Source: an uncultured Verrucomicrobiales bacterium (GTDB taxonomy: Bacteria > Verrucomicrobiota > Verrucomicrobiia > Verrucomicrobiales > DEV007). Taken from it: a stretch of DNA of 64,000 nucleotides. The stretch is taken from assembly GCA_937891465.1 (NCBI GenBank), contig CALAHF010000162.1:1-64000 (forward strand), read 5' to 3'. This document shows positions 63,108 through 64,000 of the stretch, one piece after another (position 1 is the first letter of the stretch; every line of letters starts with the position of its first letter). Both the position numbers and the translations under genes were made by a program. The notes under the pieces are model-generated. The model did no database searches, had not been told where the DNA came from, and worked only from the letters and a program-made list of their open reading frames with translations.

Positions 63108-63737
63108 ATGAGCGCAGAAAATCTCACCATCGTTGATCACCCGTTGATCCGCACCCGGCTCGCGGTGATTCGCCAAGCAAGCACGGAGACGGCCGCTTTT
63201 CGTGAGGCGTTGCACGATGTCGCTCGGTTGATGACTTTTGAAGTGACTCGTGATTTAGAAACAAAGCCGCTTGAGGTGGAAACGCCGATTACGAAGATGC
63301 AGGCAGATGAACTGAAACGGCCGATTATTTTCGTTCCGATTCTGCGAGCTGGAATCGGGCTGCAAAACGGATTTTCCGATATCGTTTCGGAATCGCATGT
63401 CGGCTACATCGGGCTGTTTCGAGATGAAGAAACGCTTCAGCCCAAGAAATATTACTGCAAGCTTCCCGACAATATCACGGACGGAGATGTCTTTCTGATC
63501 GATCCCATGCTGGCAACCGGGGGAAGCGCAATCGAAGCGGCTTCTCAGTTGAAGGAGGCGGGCGCGACGCGAATTCGTTTTGTCTGCCTGATCGCTGCGC
63601 CGGAAGGTGTGGCTGAGTTTCACAAAGCACATCCTGACGTGCCGATTTTTACGGCGGCGCTGGATGAATGTCTCAACGAAAAATCCTACATCGTTCCGGG
63701 ACTTGGCGATGCTGGTGACCGATATTTTGGCACGTGA
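63108..63737 (+). CDS. upp: Uracil phosphoribosyltransferase
   Basis: 209 residues, normal family length. Converts uracil and PRPP to UMP in pyrimidine salvage. Signatures: VDHPLIRTRLAVIRQASTET at the N-terminus, FVPILRAGIGL, PRPP-binding loop DPMLATGGSA, and the C-terminal PGLGDAGDRYFGT. Begins 16 bases after a hairpin-repeat doublet. Its stop overlaps the GTG start of the following gene. Confidence 0.95.
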   Translation: MSAENLTIVDHPLIRTRLAVIRQASTETAAFREALHDVARLMTFEVTRDLETKPLEVETPITKMQADELKRPIIFVPILRAGIGLQNGFSDIVSESHVGYIGLFRDEETLQPKKYYCKLPDNITDGDVFLIDPMLATGGSAIEAASQLKEAGATRIRFVCLIAAPEGVAEFHKAHPDVPIFTAALDECLNEKSYIVPGLGDAGDRYFGT

Positions 63738-64000
63738 AAATTGGTCTCGTCAGACGCGGTTACTCGGCGACGGGTGGTGCCGAAAAATACCTGCTTCGGT
63801 TTGCCGATGCGGTTGAAGCTGCAGGGCACAGCGTGATTCTTTTCTGCGATAAACGCTGGCCGGAGTCGGTGTGGAAAAACAGGCAAACGATCACGTTCGA
63901 CAGCGTTGGGAAATCGCCGCGCTGCTTTGCGGATGCACTCGAAAAGGCGAATCCGAAATCGCATTGCGATCTGGTTTTCTCGCTTGAACGCATTTGGAAC
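63734..64000 (+). CDS. Glycosyltransferase, N-terminal part (runs off window)
   Basis: 89 codons to the window end, from a GTG that overlaps the upp stop (GTGA). The translation opens MKIGLVRRGYSATGGAEKYL, with the Gly-rich loop typical of GT-B family 4 enzymes of the WaaG type (RRGYSATGGAE...). Probably an LPS core or exopolysaccharide glycosyltransferase. Only the first part is visible. Confidence 0.7.
   Translation, partial: MKIGLVRRGYSATGGAEKYLLRFADAVEAAGHSVILFCDKRWPESVWKNRQTITFDSVGKSPRCFADALEKANPKSHCDLVFSLERIWN

Overview
The window is a 64 kb piece of bacterial chromosome that most likely comes from a member of the Verrucomicrobiota (PVC group). This rests on gene content: a Verru_Chthon cassette (three prepilin-like proteins plus a very large fourth protein) at 1-5552, two large propeller/HEAT/cytochrome c proteins of the PVC heme-binding type, a solitary DUF1501 protein, a DUF2231/cytochrome c/leucine-rich-repeat fusion, an SGNH/DUF1080 fusion and a sulfatase. 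No rRNA, tRNA, CRISPR array or complete mobile element was seen.

Layout. 1-6303: Verru_Chthon cassette with a translationally coupled fifth gene. 6367-8838: divergent SDR oxidoreductase and altronate dehydratase (sugar-acid catabolism). 8898-10531: a frameshifted membrane protein gene and an IS30-type transposase remnant. 10532-14775: lpxK, rph, rpmB, recJ. 14788-17545: a LysR regulator and a decaying operon for a GrpE-like protein, an Hsp70 and a small Lys/Ala-rich protein. 17776-24851: cysS, a receiver-only response regulator, DUF2141 and DUF1501 proteins, an orphan GspD secretin and a winged-helix protein. 24991-31434: a TM2 protein and a complete yejABEF-type oligopeptide importer. 31613-35845: threonine dehydrogenase, a HAD phosphatase, the cytochrome/LRR fusion and a truncated globin. 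35898-43290: a heavy-metal RND efflux locus framed by three His-rich small proteins. 43291-49744: SDR, PVC heme protein, SGNH/DUF1080 hydrolase and an unrecognised membrane protein. 50081-54352: an envelope cluster (coiled-coil/TPR protein, PpiD/SurA-like chaperone, TPR protein). 54359-61663: sulfatase, lipoprotein, small exported proteins, cNMP-binding protein, second PVC heme protein. 61803-64000: hisS, upp and the start of a glycosyltransferase gene.

The most striking feature not explained by genes is a dispersed family of 21-bp imperfect hairpin units. Each has arms close to CGAACCAA and TTGGTTCG around a five-base core TAGGG or CAGGG (or its complement). I count about 24 full units at 11 loci, plus degenerate copies. 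Units sit alone, in doublets at exactly 22-bp pitch, or as two doublets whose facing units are 32 bp apart. Most loci are intergenic, but one doublet lies in frame inside cysS, one supplies the stop codon of hisS, and one four-unit locus ends four bases from the lysR start codon. I do not recognise this family. All functional assignments come from reading the sequence and recalling family features; no database search was run.
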